The notes under the pieces were generated by a model. That model had not been told where the DNA came from. It made no database searches and worked only from the letters and a program-made list of their open reading frames with translations. A DNA stretch of 64,000 nucleotides, from NCBI RefSeq assembly GCF_000015045.1, contig NC_008609.1, positions 3,833,501 through 3,897,500 of the forward strand, in the 5' to 3' direction. Shown one piece after another: positions 7,526 through 17,733 of the stretch (position 1 is its first letter; every line of letters starts with the position of its first letter). The stretch is from Pelobacter propionicus DSM 2379. Its GTDB lineage: Bacteria > Desulfobacterota > Desulfuromonadia > Geobacterales > Pseudopelobacteraceae. A program made the translations under genes and the position numbers.

Positions 7526-9202
7526 GAGTCTGTCGGGCTTGACCTCAGGGGCGCCCTCTTTTGTGGCCAAGCCGATTAAAAAAGTTCCGTATGTGTTCGT
7601 CTTCCCACCGGCAACCTGGTTAATTCAGCCCTTTCAGCGATGACTGCGGTTATTACAGGCTGATTTTCGCTATTTCTCATTCTATCCGGCCAAGACATGC
7701 AGCCGTTTGATGTTGTAGGCCATGCAGACGAGGTTCCATTCGCCTTTTACTGCTTCAAAGCCACGAAGAAGAAAGCTTCTGAATCCCATGACCGCCTTGA
7801 TGATGCCGAAGACCGGTTCCGAGGTGACTTTTCGCTGGGCGTAGATCGCCTTGCCGGAAGGTGTCTTCAGGCGATGCTTCATTCTGGCCACGGAATCGGC
7901 ATCTTCGGGTAACGGCGGCGGTTCGGCAAAGCGCTCCATCAGTGGCACGTTGTGACTCTGCCGGTCTACGGCAATGTAGGGAGTTATCCCGTTCTCCTCA
8001 CAGGCAGTTACATTGGTTTCGCTGAAGTAGCCACTGTCAGCTACCAGATCGGTTGCCTTGCCAAGCTTCTCAGGCAGCGCCGCCAGGTTCTCCAGGGTCG
8101 GTGTCAGCTCCTGTTTGTCATTGGGATTCTGGGTAACATGGGCCGAAACGATGAGCTTTGATGCTGTATCCACACCGGCCTGGGCGTTGTAAGTCTGCTC
8201 GAATCCGCCACCGGAGGTCGGCATGATCCGCGACTCTTCATCGGTCAGATTGACCTGATCTTTGGCAGTGGGGCCGGATTTGGGCGGTTTCGGCTCTTTC
8301 CCCTTGGCCTTCTTGCCCGTTGCCTGCTCCTTCTTGGCCCGTTCGGCGACTTTCTTCTCATAAGCGGCCTGTTCACGAGCATGGCGCTCAGCGGCTCGTT
8401 TTTCGATCTCGACCTTGGCTGCGGCAATGGCGGAAAGACGCTTTTCCCGACGTTCCAGTTCTTCGGGGATGTTCATGCCGTCCGGAATATCGGCACGGTC
8501 CGCTGCCTCGGCCTTTTTGAGCAGTTCGCCAACCTCAGCCTTGATCTGCTCTTCAAGCTTGCAGGCATGCTCATAGCTCAGCGCCTTGTGCTTGGAGGCG
8601 TTCGCCTTGATTTTGCTGCCATCCAAACTAACGTTGCCCAGTTTCAGCACCTCCATCTGATGAGCGATCAGCAGAATCTGGGCAAACAGCTTGTTCAGTT
8701 GCGGCAGAAAACGCCGGCGGAAGGTGGCAATGGTATCGTGGTCAGGATGACTGTTTGCCGCTATGAACCGGAATGCCACGGAGTCGTAGGTGCTGCGCTC
8801 AAGCTTCCGGCTGGAGAATACGCCTGTCGCATAACCGTAAAACAACAATGCTACCAGCATCTCAGGGTTATAGGGCTGCGAGCCTCGGCCGGCATAGGTA
8901 GCTTTCAAAGAGCGCAGGTCGAGCTGTTCGACAATTTCGACCACAAACCGGGCCAAGTGCTTTTCTGGTAGCCAATCCTGCAGCGATGGCGGGAGCAGAT
9001 AGGGTGTTTCCCGGTCAACTTCAATAAACTTTGATTTCATAGTCAACCCCGATACCTAACCAGTTGATATTACCGGACAAATATACGGGATACACCAAGA
9101 AAACGCAAGCTAAAGCTGACGACTTATTCAATAAATACAGCAGGTTAACCAATTGAAAACGCCCTGGAGATGACGGCTGAATGCGTTAAGCCCGACAGAC
9201 TC
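7526..9202 (-). mobile_element. IS1182-family insertion sequence, copy 1 (1677 bp)
   Basis: Perfect terminal inverted repeats of at least 15 bp (GAGTCTGTCGGGCTT at the left, its complement at 9188-9202) enclose one transposase gene. Both flanks carry CTAG (7522-7525 and 9203-9206), a 4-bp target duplication. The ends are defined by comparison with the second copy at 40045-41721, which has the same length and identical transposase sequence. The element interrupts an HD-GYP response regulator gene and is in the same orientation as it. Confidence 0.95.
7682..9040 (-). CDS. IS1182-family transposase (copy 1)
   Basis: A 452-residue transposase (DUF772 N-terminal domain followed by a DDE domain) that cuts and joins the element's ends. 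DDE-type segments include VSLDGSKIKANASK and LVADSGYFSE. A long Lys/Glu/Ala-rich linker lies at about 190-260. The ATG at 9040 is preferred because GGGG lies upstream; a TTG two codons earlier is possible. It is intact and identical to the second copy, so it may be active. Confidence 0.95.
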   Translation of the reverse strand: MKSKFIEVDRETPYLLPPSLQDWLPEKHLARFVVEIVEQLDLRSLKATYAGRGSQPYNPEMLVALLFYGYATGVFSSRKLERSTYDSVAFRFIAANSHPDHDTIATFRRRFLPQLNKLFAQILLIAHQMEVLKLGNVSLDGSKIKANASKHKALSYEHACKLEEQIKAEVGELLKKAEAADRADIPDGMNIPEELERREKRLSAIAAAKVEIEKRAAERHAREQAAYEKKVAERAKKEQATGKKAKGKEPKPPKSGPTAKDQVNLTDEESRIMPTSGGGFEQTYNAQAGVDTASKLIVSAHVTQNPNDKQELTPTLENLAALPEKLGKATDLVADSGYFSETNVTACEENGITPYIAVDRQSHNVPLMERFAEPPPLPEDADSVARMKHRLKTPSGKAIYAQRKVTSEPVFGIIKAVMGFRSFLLRGFEAVKGEWNLVCMAYNIKRLHVLAG

Positions 9203-9985
9203 CTAGCAACGCGGATAGTCTCGACAAAATCGCTGTTCATTCCCAATTCACCCGCCAGCAGTTCCGCATAGAGCCCGATACGTGCGATATGTTTCCCCGT
9301 GTCCTCATCCCTCAGTTCCGCCGCTGAGGTCAGGCGGGAAATCGTCTCCATGCTCATGCTCTTCAACTTGCCCAGAGCATCGGCCAGCTCGGCTGAACGC
9401 AGAACAACCGTCCATTCCAGCTCCTGCCGATAGCTCTTCTCGATATTTTTCAGCCGTCGATAATTGATACCCCTCTCGATGGCGTGCAGCAGGTACTCGT
9501 TCTTGAAAGGCTTGACGATGAAGTCATAGGCTCCTTTCTTGATCGCGGAAACCGCCAGATCGAAACCGGGGAAAGCGGTTATCAGAATGACCGGTGCTTC
9601 ACTGTCCCGCCGGCGAATGGCCTCCAACAGTTCCAGGCCGTCCATGCCGGGCATGCACACATCGCTCAGGAAGACGTCAACATGAACCGCATCCATGGCC
9701 TCGAGGGCAGATTCCCCGTTGGAAAAGGGGAGCACACGATACCCGGCCAGGGAGAGAGCCGTATCAAGGTACTGCAACACCAGCGGATCATCATCGATGA
9801 CAGCAATCAGCCCCTTGGCTGCTCTAATCAAACAGGACCTCCTCGGCGTCCGGCGACTGGACGGCTTGTGCCCAGTCGCTCCGGAGAAGCAAAGGATTCA
9901 TTAAATACGATTTGTCGTCATGTGTGAATCAGTGCAAGTCTCTATCACAGGTGGGAAAAGAGGAGAAAAACACGTAGGAGGATTC

Positions 9986-10633
9986 CTACAGGGTAAGCCC
10001 GTTCTGAATGCAGTAGTTGATGATATCGGCCGTGCTCCTCAAGTGAAGCTTCTCAAGAACCCGCGTGCGGTAGGTGCTGACGGTTTTCACGCTCAGGGAG
10101 AGTTCCCTGGCAATCTCGGTCAGCGTCTTGCCGGCCGCCATCATGCAGGCCAGCTGATACTCGCGATCCGAGAGGGCATGGTGCAGCACTGCCGGCTCTG
10201 CCCCGTCGCAGAGGGCATCGGCCAGCAACTCGGCCTGGGAGGGGGTCACGTAGCGCCGACCAGCCAGCACCTTTTCGATCGCCTCCTTCAGCACAACCGC
10301 CGCGTCACCCTTGTTGACATAACCGGAGGCCCCTGCCCGCAAGGCCCTGACGGCATAGTGCTCCTCGGGGTGGGTACTCACCATGATGACGGGCAGCCGG
10401 GGGTGCTTCTGCTGCAATGCCTTGAGCACGTTCAGGCCGTTTTGGTCCGGCAGCGAGATATCGAGCAGCACAAGGTTGTACTCGCACGAGCAGGCCATAT
10501 CCAGGGTCTGTCTCCCGGTGCAGGCCTCATGGAACTCCACGGGCTGTTCCAGGATATCCTGCAGGACCCTGATCACTCCCTGCCTGACGATGGTGTGGTC
10601 ATCAACAATCAAGATTCTCTTCACGACATTCAC
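9986..10633 (-). CDS. NarL/LuxR-family response regulator
   Basis: A 215-residue two-domain regulator. Receiver residues 1-120 include the acidic pocket DD at 11-12, the phosphoacceptor Asp58 (LVLLDISLPDQNG) and the conserved Lys in GYVNKGD. The C-terminal LuxR-type helix-turn-helix (LTEIARELSLSVKTVSTYRTRVLEKL) binds DNA. Its ATG overlaps the end of the upstream histidine kinase gene by 4 bases, so the two form a cognate pair. A 154-base gap with a hairpin (8-bp perfect core GCGACTGG/CCAGTCGC) separates it from the HD-GYP gene. Signal and targets are unknown. Confidence 0.93.
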   Translation of the reverse strand: MNVVKRILIVDDHTIVRQGVIRVLQDILEQPVEFHEACTGRQTLDMACSCEYNLVLLDISLPDQNGLNVLKALQQKHPRLPVIMVSTHPEEHYAVRALRAGASGYVNKGDAAVVLKEAIEKVLAGRRYVTPSQAELLADALCDGAEPAVLHHALSDREYQLACMMAAGKTLTEIARELSLSVKTVSTYRTRVLEKLHLRSTADIINYCIQNGLTL

Positions 10634-12099
10634 TCCCCGCTCTGCAGCGGAACCGTCACGCGCAGCAGCGTACCGCCTCCCTCTGCTCCGCCAACGGTCA
10701 GCTCTCCCCGGCAGATCCGGGCACGCTCCTGCATCCCCATCAGGCCGTAGGCCTGCGGCGATTCGATCTCCTCCGGCCTGATGCCGCGACCATTGTCCCC
10801 AATCTCCAGCACGAGTTGGCCGTCCCGTTTGCAGAGCGAGACGCTGACCTCCGTGGCGCGGGCATGACGGAGAACGTTGGTGAGCCCCTCCTGGACTATG
10901 CGCATAACCGCGGTTGCCAGCTGCGGCTCAAGGGGGTCGACCTCCTCGTTGAGCATGACGAAACACTCGATGCCGCTGCGCCTGCTGAATTCAGCCACAT
11001 GCCAGTCGATGGCGGCGGCGAGCCCCAGGCTGTCCAGCAGCGGCGGGCGCAGATCGGCGGCGATCCGCTGGACCGCCGAGGTCAGCTGCTCGATGTTCCA
11101 GCGCATCTCGTTCACCCGTTCTTGCACGGCGCTCTCTTTCGCCGGCAGCCTGTGCGCAATCCATTCCAGATCCAACTTCAGCACGGTCAGACTCTGTCCG
11201 ATCTCGTCATGGATGTCGCGCGCCATGGCGAGCCGTTCCCGCTCCTGGACCGTCTGCAGATGATCACTCAGGGCACGCAGCTTCTGGTTGAGCTCCACCA
11301 GCTGCTCCTCGGCCCTGACACGCTCGCTGATGTCCCTGAACAGCCCTTGCATGATGCTCATCTCTCCCACCCGGGTGACGGAGTGTTTGATGTGCACCGG
11401 GATCCTTCTGCCGCTCTTGGAGACAACGATCGCCTCGGCGTTGTCAACCTCTCTATGCTGGGCAACGGTCCTCCTGAACTGGGCGGCGAAATGCTCCGCC
11501 ATCTCGGGAGGGTGCAGAACCGTCTGATGCCTGCCGATGATCTCCTCACGCGGCAGCTCCAGCATCGCTTCGGCGGCCCGGTTGCAGTTGATGAGTATGC
11601 CGCTGTCGGCGTCGGCCCAGAAGATGGCGTCCGAGGCCCCCTCGAAGGTCATCCTGAATTTCTCCTCGCTCTGCTGCAGCAGGAGTTGGGACCGCTTACG
11701 TTCGCTGATATCGCGACTGATGCTGACGACCGAACTGATCGTGCCATTGTCGGACAGTTCCGGAATCAGCTGGCACTCGTAATAGATCAGCCTGCTGTCC
11801 GGCGCGGGGTAGGTGAATTCAATCTGCCGCGCCTGTCCGGTATCCCACACCGAATGCAGTGCAGCATCCCACTGCTGCACCAGCTCTTCCGGCATGCCCA
11901 GGTCGCGGTTGGTCCTGCCGATGAAGAATTGCCATGGTTTTCCCGTGACCGCCTCGATGGAGTCGGAGACATAGATATGGCGGAGAGCGCGGTCGAAGCG
12001 CGCCACCACCGTGTCAGGCAGCCTCGATGCCAGGAAATGAAAGGTATCTTCACCCCGTTTGCGTTCACTCTCCATCCTCAGGGTTCGTTCGGACGCCAT
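10630..12099 (-). CDS. PAS-domain sensor histidine kinase (NarX/DegS type)
   Basis: A 489-residue kinase with no membrane segment, so cytoplasmic. Two PAS domains (about 20-135 and 140-262) are each followed by the usual linker (DISERKRS, DISERVRA). A HisKA_3 dimerisation domain carries the phosphorylated His297 (ARDIHDEIGQSLTVLKLDLEW), then an HATPase with EGLTNVLRHARA and DNGRGI. It overlaps the NarL-type regulator by 4 bases and starts 3 bases after the acyl-CoA synthetase gene. Ligand unknown; PAS domains might sense redox state or a small molecule, which is speculation. Confidence 0.93.
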   Translation of the reverse strand: MASERTLRMESERKRGEDTFHFLASRLPDTVVARFDRALRHIYVSDSIEAVTGKPWQFFIGRTNRDLGMPEELVQQWDAALHSVWDTGQARQIEFTYPAPDSRLIYYECQLIPELSDNGTISSVVSISRDISERKRSQLLLQQSEEKFRMTFEGASDAIFWADADSGILINCNRAAEAMLELPREEIIGRHQTVLHPPEMAEHFAAQFRRTVAQHREVDNAEAIVVSKSGRRIPVHIKHSVTRVGEMSIMQGLFRDISERVRAEEQLVELNQKLRALSDHLQTVQERERLAMARDIHDEIGQSLTVLKLDLEWIAHRLPAKESAVQERVNEMRWNIEQLTSAVQRIAADLRPPLLDSLGLAAAIDWHVAEFSRRSGIECFVMLNEEVDPLEPQLATAVMRIVQEGLTNVLRHARATEVSVSLCKRDGQLVLEIGDNGRGIRPEEIESPQAYGLMGMQERARICRGELTVGGAEGGGTLLRVTVPLQSGE

Positions 12100-12102
12100 G
12101 AT

Positions 12103-13965
12103 CTACTCCCCGGTGTCAATATCGGCCCCCACGGCGAAGCGCTTGATCTTGCGGGTGGTTGTCTTGGGGAACTCATCCTCGCGCAGGGTGAATCGCCGCA
12201 CCCGCTTGTAGTCAGCCAGGCCGGCACAGGCGGCCTGAACTTCGCGCCGCACAAGCGCCTCCACATCCTTCACGTCCATGGGGCAATTCCCCATCTTGCG
12301 GCAATGATCCTCCAGCGCCTCCTGATTGGGATAGATCATGGCGTGAACCTCCTCCTCGGCCGGCCCCACACGGTGGCCATAGACCATTACCTCGGCGATG
12401 TAGGGGCTCTTGAGCAGTTCCGCCTCCACCTCCTCGGGATAGACGTTCTTGCCGTTGGGGGTGACGATCAGATTCTTGACCCGGCCGCAGATGGTCAGGA
12501 AACCATCCCCATCGACCCGCGCCAGATCGCCGGTGCGATACCATCCATCCTGCAACACCTCCGCCGTGGCCTGGGGGTTGTTGTAGTACCCCAGCATGAC
12601 GTTGGGCCCCTTGACCACCAGCTCACCCACCCCCTCCTGATTGGGGGTGTCAATGCGGATTGACATGCAGCGCAACGGGAGGCCGACGGTGCCCAGGCGC
12701 TTCTTCCCCGGGTGCTCGGCGCTGATCACCGGCGATGTCTCGGTGATGCCGTACCCCTGGTAGACGTTCAGGCCGACCCTGTCCAGGCCCCTGGCAATGG
12801 CCGGATCCAGGGCCGCTCCGCCGCTGACGTAGATGGTGCCGGCGCCGAAGGTGCGACGGACTTTGGAAGTCACCAGAGTGCGGACCAGGGGAAGGGAGAA
12901 CAGGGTGCGCGAGACCCTTTTCGACTGGATGTTCTTCATGATCCGGTCCAGCAGCATGCGGTACACGGCCGGAACCGCCAGGAAGAAGGTCGGCTTGACC
13001 TCGGCCAGGTTTTCCCCCAGCTTCTTCAGGGACTCGCAGAAGGTTACCCTGCCCCCCAGGGCCAGCGGCAGCAGCACACCGCAGACCTGCTCGAAGACAT
13101 GGTTGATGGGCAAAAACGAGAGGGTGTGGATGCTGCTGTCCAGCCCGAAGTGGTTGGCGGTTTCCAGGATATTGGAGACGATGTTGGCATGGCTGAGCAT
13201 GGCCCCCTTGGAGCGGCCGGTTGTTCCCGAGGTATACAGGATCACCGCCGGGTCCTGGGGGGAGCGCGGCTTCTCAGGGAGGGGGGCGCTGTGGCAGAGG
13301 GCGTCCAAGGTGAGCAGCCTTCCTTCCCGGGTGAGTTGCGTGCGGATCGCCTCGATGGCGGAAAAGGGATCCACGACCTCCTTCTGGTCGCCCCTGGAAG
13401 ATGCCGGGGCGCAGGACAGCTGGTAGAAACGGTTGCCCAGCTCTTCCAGGCGCTGAACCCGCTCCCGCGGTATGGGAATCGAAGCGGCCAGATCGCGCCA
13501 TTCCTCCACAAGCTCCGACAGGCTGCGGGCAAGCTGTGAATCGCTGCGCTCCTCCGCCGCAGGGGACAGCACGACGATCCGCTCCAGTGCGGCTATATGG
13601 TTAACCGTCTGCAAAAGCGCGTCCAGGCAGGGGGGGGAGCTGAACACCACCCGGGCGTGGCAGTTGGTGAGAATATGGCGCAACTCGGCACTCTTCAGCT
13701 CCTTGTCGATGGGCACCACCACCCCACCCGCCTTGAGGATTGCCAGATAAGCGGCCACCCAGTTGGGTGAGGAGGGTGCCAGCAGGGCAGCGTGGTCGCC
13801 TGACCGGAAACCGGATTTGAGCAGGCCGGCCGCGATATGGTCGGAAAGCTCCCACAACGCGCCGTAGCTGATCTCCCGCCAGCTGTTCCCCACCTTGTGG
13901 CGCAGGGCAGGGCGGTCGCCGTTGATGCGGCAGCTCTCCCTGATCAGTGAATCGATGGTGTGCAT
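12103..13965 (-). CDS. Long-chain fatty-acid-CoA ligase (AMP-binding family)
   Basis: A 620-residue ANL-superfamily enzyme that adenylates a carboxylic acid and transfers it to CoA. The ATP motif is YTSGTTGRSKG at 244-254. Further motifs are YQGYGITETSP, DGWYRTGDLARVDGDGFLTICGR and the catalytic-lysine ending KTTTRKIKR. An insertion of about 60 residues before the P-loop is charged and atypical. It is the first gene of the operon with the histidine kinase (3-base gap), an unusual partnership that may point to a lipid-related signal. Substrate chain length cannot be told from sequence. Confidence 0.88.
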   Translation of the reverse strand: MHTIDSLIRESCRINGDRPALRHKVGNSWREISYGALWELSDHIAAGLLKSGFRSGDHAALLAPSSPNWVAAYLAILKAGGVVVPIDKELKSAELRHILTNCHARVVFSSPPCLDALLQTVNHIAALERIVVLSPAAEERSDSQLARSLSELVEEWRDLAASIPIPRERVQRLEELGNRFYQLSCAPASSRGDQKEVVDPFSAIEAIRTQLTREGRLLTLDALCHSAPLPEKPRSPQDPAVILYTSGTTGRSKGAMLSHANIVSNILETANHFGLDSSIHTLSFLPINHVFEQVCGVLLPLALGGRVTFCESLKKLGENLAEVKPTFFLAVPAVYRMLLDRIMKNIQSKRVSRTLFSLPLVRTLVTSKVRRTFGAGTIYVSGGAALDPAIARGLDRVGLNVYQGYGITETSPVISAEHPGKKRLGTVGLPLRCMSIRIDTPNQEGVGELVVKGPNVMLGYYNNPQATAEVLQDGWYRTGDLARVDGDGFLTICGRVKNLIVTPNGKNVYPEEVEAELLKSPYIAEVMVYGHRVGPAEEEVHAMIYPNQEALEDHCRKMGNCPMDVKDVEALVRREVQAACAGLADYKRVRRFTLREDEFPKTTTRKIKRFAVGADIDTGE

Positions 13966-14139
13966 GGCTCGCTCCGGGTGAAGTAATTGGCGAATAGTAT
14001 CACGACAGTTCGGTTGCCTGTCAAAGACAAATACCGTTCCAACATGGAGAAAATGCTTTTTGAGACCACCCGTCGGTGCTATAGTGTTCGGTCGCTAATC
14101 AAAAGCACGCCTGCATGGCACAGAGAGGGAGATACAGTC

Positions 14140-15549
14140 ATGTCCGATATCCGCGTCCGTTTCGCACCCAGCCCCACCGGCTACCTCCACGTGGGAGGAG
14201 CCCGCACGGCCCTGTTCAACTGGCTCTTGGCCAGGAAGCAGGGGGGCACCTTCATCCTGCGCATCGAGGATACCGATGTGGAGCGTTCCACCCAGGAATC
14301 GGTGGATGCCATCCTGCAGGGAATGGAGTGGCTGGGGCTTGACTGGGACGAGGGCCCCTTCTACCAGACCGACAACTTCCCGCTCTACCGGGAGTACATC
14401 CAGAAGCTGCTGGACGAGGGGAAGGCCTACCGCTGCTACTGCACGGCCGAGGAACTGGAGGCAAAGCGCGAACTGGCCATGAAGGAAGGGCGCAAGCCCA
14501 AGTATGACGGCACCTGCCGCGACCTGACGGAACAGCCCGCAGACCGGCCGTTTGTGGTCCGCTTCCGTGCACCCCAGGACGGCGGAGCCACCTCCTTCAA
14601 CGACCTGATCAAGGGGACCATCACCTTCCCCAACGACGAACTGGACGACCTGATCGTCCAGCGCAGCGACGGCACGCCCACCTACAACTTCTGCGTAGTG
14701 ATCGACGACGCCATCATGAAGATCACCACCGTCATCCGCGGTGACGACCATGTCAACAACACTCCGCGCCAGGTCCAGCTCTACCAGGCCCTGGGCTTTC
14801 CCGTACCGCAGTTCGCCCACGTCCCCATGATCCTGGGCAGCGACAAGGCGCGCCTCTCCAAGCGCCACGGCGCCACCAGCGTGATTGCCTACCGCGATAT
14901 GGGCTTCCTGCCCGAGGCGCTGATGAACTACCTGGTACGTCTGGGGTGGAGCCACGGCGACGACGAGATCTTCAGCCGCGACGAGATGGTGGCCAAGTTC
15001 GACATCTCAAACGTGGGGCGCTCGCCCAGCGTCTTCAACCCGGACAAGCTGCTCTGGCTGAACGCCCACTACATAAAGCACGGCGACCCGCAACGTCTGG
15101 CCGACCTGCTGGTGCCGTTCCTGAAAATGCGGGGCGTTGATCCGGCCAACGGCGGGCCCCAGCTGGCGGTAGCCATCAAAACCCTGCAGGAGCGCGCCCG
15201 CACCATGCTGGAGATGGCCGATTCGGCCCTGTTCTACTACCACGCCCCCGAATCCTACGACAGGACCGCCCTGGCCAAGTTCGAGAAGGAGCACCTGCTG
15301 GCGGTGTATGCCACCGTGGCGGAGAAACTCTCCGCTGCCACGGCGGTCACGGCAGCCGAATTCGACGCGCTCTTCAAGGAGATCTGCGCCGAAAAGGGGT
15401 GGAAGATGCCCCAGGTGGGCCAACCGGTGCGCATCGCCCTCTCCGGCGGCACCCATGCCCCGGGCATCGGCGAGATCATCGTCACCCTGGGCAAAGAGGA
15501 GACCATCCAACGCATCCAGCGGGCGCGGGAGTTCGTGGAGAAGCAGTAG
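14140..15549 (+). CDS. gltX: Glutamyl-tRNA synthetase
   Basis: A 469-residue class I synthetase that charges tRNA(Glu), and possibly tRNA(Gln) in organisms using the amidotransferase route. HIGH-type motif: [19 protein letters not shown] near residue 8. KMSKS-type motif: [10 protein letters not shown] near 240. The start at 14140 ([12 protein letters not shown]) is chosen over an in-frame start 51 codons upstream because it has an AGAGGGAG ribosome site and fits the family. A TATAGT -10-like box lies at 14080-14085. It is divergent from the acyl-CoA ligase gene. Confidence 0.97.
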   Translation: MSDIRVRFAPSPTGYLHVGGARTALFNWLLARKQGGTFILRIEDTDVERSTQESVDAILQGMEWLGLDWDEGPFYQTDNFPLYREYIQKLLDEGKAYRCYCTAEELEAKRELAMKEGRKPKYDGTCRDLTEQPADRPFVVRFRAPQDGGATSFNDLIKGTITFPNDELDDLIVQRSDGTPTYNFCVVIDDAIMKITTVIRGDDHVNNTPRQVQLYQALGFPVPQFAHVPMILGSDKARLSKRHGATSVIAYRDMGFLPEALMNYLVRLGWSHGDDEIFSRDEMVAKFDISNVGRSPSVFNPDKLLWLNAHYIKHGDPQRLADLLVPFLKMRGVDPANGGPQLAVAIKTLQERARTMLEMADSALFYYHAPESYDRTALAKFEKEHLLAVYATVAEKLSAATAVTAAEFDALFKEICAEKGWKMPQVGQPVRIALSGGTHAPGIGEIIVTLGKEETIQRIQRAREFVEKQ

Positions 15550-15627
15550 CAACGCCGCTCTTGTTCGTTCGCGTACACACGTGGTGCGCCGTTGACGGGC
15601 ACGCCGACGAAAGGGGTAGACAGTGCC

Positions 15628-17733
15628 ATGTCCATCTTCACCCTGAAAACCGACTACACCCCCCGTGGCGACCAGCCGGCGGCCATCGCCGAACTGGTGG
15701 AAGGGATCGAGCGGGGCGACCAGCACCAGGTCCTCCTGGGCGTCACCGGCTCGGGCAAGACCTTCACCGTGGCCAACGTCATCGCCCGGACCGGCAGGCC
15801 GGCCCTGCTGCTGGCCCCCAACAAGACCCTGGCGGCCCAACTCTACGCTGAGATGAAGGAACTCTTCCCGGACAACGCCGTGGAGTTCTTCGTCTCCTAC
15901 TACGACTACTACCAGCCGGAAGCCTACCTCCCCTCCAGCGACACCTTCATCGAGAAGGACTCGGCCATCAACGACGAGATCGACAAGATGCGCCACTCGG
16001 CCACCCGGAGCCTCTTAACCCGGCGGGACGTGATCATCGTGGCCTCGGTCTCCTGCATCTACGGCATCGGCTCGCCCGAGGCCTACGCCAGCCTGCACAT
16101 CTTCTTCCGCCAGGGAGAGGAGTATGGCCGCGACACCCTGCTGCAGAAACTGGTGGCCATCCAGTACGAGCGCAACGACACCGACTTCCACCGCGGCACC
16201 TTCCGGGTGCGGGGGGACGTGGTGGAGGTCTTCCCGGCCTACGACAGCGACAAGGCGCTACGCATCGAGTTCTTCGGCGACGAGGTGGAGAGCATCTCCG
16301 AAATCGACCCCCTGCGGGGGGCGGTGTTGCAGCGTTTGACCAAGTGCACCATCTACCCCGCCTCCCACTACGTCGCCACCCGCGAGACCCTGGAGCGGGC
16401 CGTGGAGCAGATCCGGGTGGACCTGGGAGAGCGCATCCGTTACTTCAGGGAGAACAACATGCTGCTGGAGGCCCAGCGCATCGAGCAGCGCACCTTCTTC
16501 GACATCGAGATGATGGAGGAAATGGGCTTCTGCCAGGGGATCGAGAACTATTCGCGCTACTTCGACGGCCGCGAGACGGGTGAACCTCCCTACACCCTGA
16601 TCGACTACTTCCCGGACGACTTCGTGCTCTACGTGGACGAGTCCCACATCAGCATCCCCCAGGTGGGGGGGATGTACCGCGGCGACCGCAGCCGCAAGGA
16701 GACCCTGGTCAACTACGGCTTCCGCCTCCCGGCGGCCCTGGACAACCGGCCGCTCAACTTCAGGGAGTTCGAGGCCCGCGTGCACCAGGCGGTGTACGTC
16801 TCGGCCACCCCGGCCGACTACGAGCTGGAGAAGAGCAACGGCGTGTTTGTGGAGCAGGTCATCCGCCCCACCGGGCTTCTGGACCCGGTGATCCAGGTGC
16901 GGCCGGTGACAGCGGGCCGGCAAATCCCCCCAAGTCCCCCTTTGAAAAAGGGGGACTTACCGTCTGGTGACGATGAGTATCCCCCCTTTGAAAAAGGGGG
17001 GGCGGGGGGGATGTACGGCCAGGTGGACGACCTGCTGCACGAGGTGCGTCAGACCGTGGCCAAGGGGGAGCGGGTGCTGGTGACCACCCTGACCAAGCGC
17101 ATGGCCGAGGAGCTGACCAGCTATTACGGGGAGTTGGGGGTGCGGATCAGGTACCTGCACTCTGATATCGTGACCATCGAGCGGATGCAGATCCTGCGCG
17201 ATCTGAGGATGGGGGAGTTCGACGTGCTGGTGGGGATCAACCTGCTGCGGGAGGGGCTGGATCTGCCGGAAGTGTCGCTCGTGGCCATCCTGGACGCGGA
17301 CAAGGAGGGGTTCCTCAGGTCGGAGCGTTCCCTGATCCAGACCTGCGGCCGGGCTGCCCGCAACGCTAATGGCCGGGTGCTGATGTACGCCGACTCAATT
17401 ACCCGCTCCATGCAGGCCTGCATCGACGAGACCCAGCGCCGGCGGGAGAAGCAGTTGGCCTGGAACCAGGAGCACGGTATCACCCCGGAGACGGTCAGGA
17501 AGAGCATGCAGACCATCCTGGGCTCCATCGAGGAAAAGGACTATTACACGCCGAAGGTCAGCGCCGCCGAGACGCCCGAGGAGTACGGGGTGGCGCCCAA
17601 GGATATTCCCAAGCTGGTCAAGAAGCTGCGCAAGGAGATGCTCGGGGCGGCCAAGCAGCTGGACTTCGAGAAGGCGGCCGAGCTGCGCGACCGGGTCAGG
17701 ACGCTGGAGGAGATGGAGTTGGCCCTGCGCTGA
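15628..17733 (+). CDS. uvrB: Excinuclease ABC subunit B, with repeat-derived insertion
   Basis: The damage-verifying helicase-like subunit of UvrABC nucleotide excision repair. Walker A GVTGSGKT is at 38-45, the DNA-clamping beta-hairpin ([21 protein letters not shown]) near 92, and the UvrC/UvrA-interacting UVR domain at the C-terminus ([21 protein letters not shown]). It is 701 residues against a usual 660-670. The excess is an in-frame block at about 428-464 (Pro/Lys/Gly-rich) between VIQVRPV and GQVDDLLHE, encoded by a palindromic repeat. The start [10 protein letters not shown] is preferred to an earlier in-frame ATG. It ends in TGATG with the next gene. Confidence 0.96.
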   Translation: MSIFTLKTDYTPRGDQPAAIAELVEGIERGDQHQVLLGVTGSGKTFTVANVIARTGRPALLLAPNKTLAAQLYAEMKELFPDNAVEFFVSYYDYYQPEAYLPSSDTFIEKDSAINDEIDKMRHSATRSLLTRRDVIIVASVSCIYGIGSPEAYASLHIFFRQGEEYGRDTLLQKLVAIQYERNDTDFHRGTFRVRGDVVEVFPAYDSDKALRIEFFGDEVESISEIDPLRGAVLQRLTKCTIYPASHYVATRETLERAVEQIRVDLGERIRYFRENNMLLEAQRIEQRTFFDIEMMEEMGFCQGIENYSRYFDGRETGEPPYTLIDYFPDDFVLYVDESHISIPQVGGMYRGDRSRKETLVNYGFRLPAALDNRPLNFREFEARVHQAVYVSATPADYELEKSNGVFVEQVIRPTGLLDPVIQVRPVTAGRQIPPSPPLKKGDLPSGDDEYPPFEKGGAGGMYGQVDDLLHEVRQTVAKGERVLVTTLTKRMAEELTSYYGELGVRIRYLHSDIVTIERMQILRDLRMGEFDVLVGINLLREGLDLPEVSLVAILDADKEGFLRSERSLIQTCGRAARNANGRVLMYADSITRSMQACIDETQRRREKQLAWNQEHGITPETVRKSMQTILGSIEEKDYYTPKVSAAETPEEYGVAPKDIPKLVKKLRKEMLGAAKQLDFEKAAELRDRVRTLEEMELALR
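16924..17012. repeat. Palindromic repeat element inserted in frame in uvrB
   Basis: Two tandem hairpins: an 11-bp perfect stem AGTCCCCCTTT/AAAGGGGGACT (16933-16957, GAA loop) and a 9-bp stem CCCCCCTTT/AAAGGGGGG (16981-17001, GAA loop), bordered by C-runs and G-runs. It translates to [10 protein letters not shown] and [10 protein letters not shown], peptide signatures I recall from such repeats in other bacteria. It preserves the uvrB frame. A related element lies between genes at 29484-29560. Confidence 0.88.

Larger units (their letters stand above)
7077..9831 (-). pseudogene. Response regulator with HD-GYP domain, split by an IS1182-family insertion
   Basis: The N-terminal fragment (9831 down to 9203) holds a CheY-like receiver (IAVIDDDPLVL, LSDVCMPGMDG, VKPF) and the start of an HD-GYP domain (DEDTGKHIARIG). 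The C-terminal fragment (7521 down to 7077) continues with HDVGKIGVPD and HHERWDGSGYPHGLRG, the two catalytic motifs of cyclic-di-GMP phosphodiesterases. Removing the IS and one CTAG copy restores one frame of 357 residues reading ETIRVASAMHDVGKIG across the join. The start is TTG at 9831 behind GAGGAGG. It is the last gene after the kinase and NarL regulator. The broken N-terminal protein gains 19 IS-encoded residues. Confidence 0.93.
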
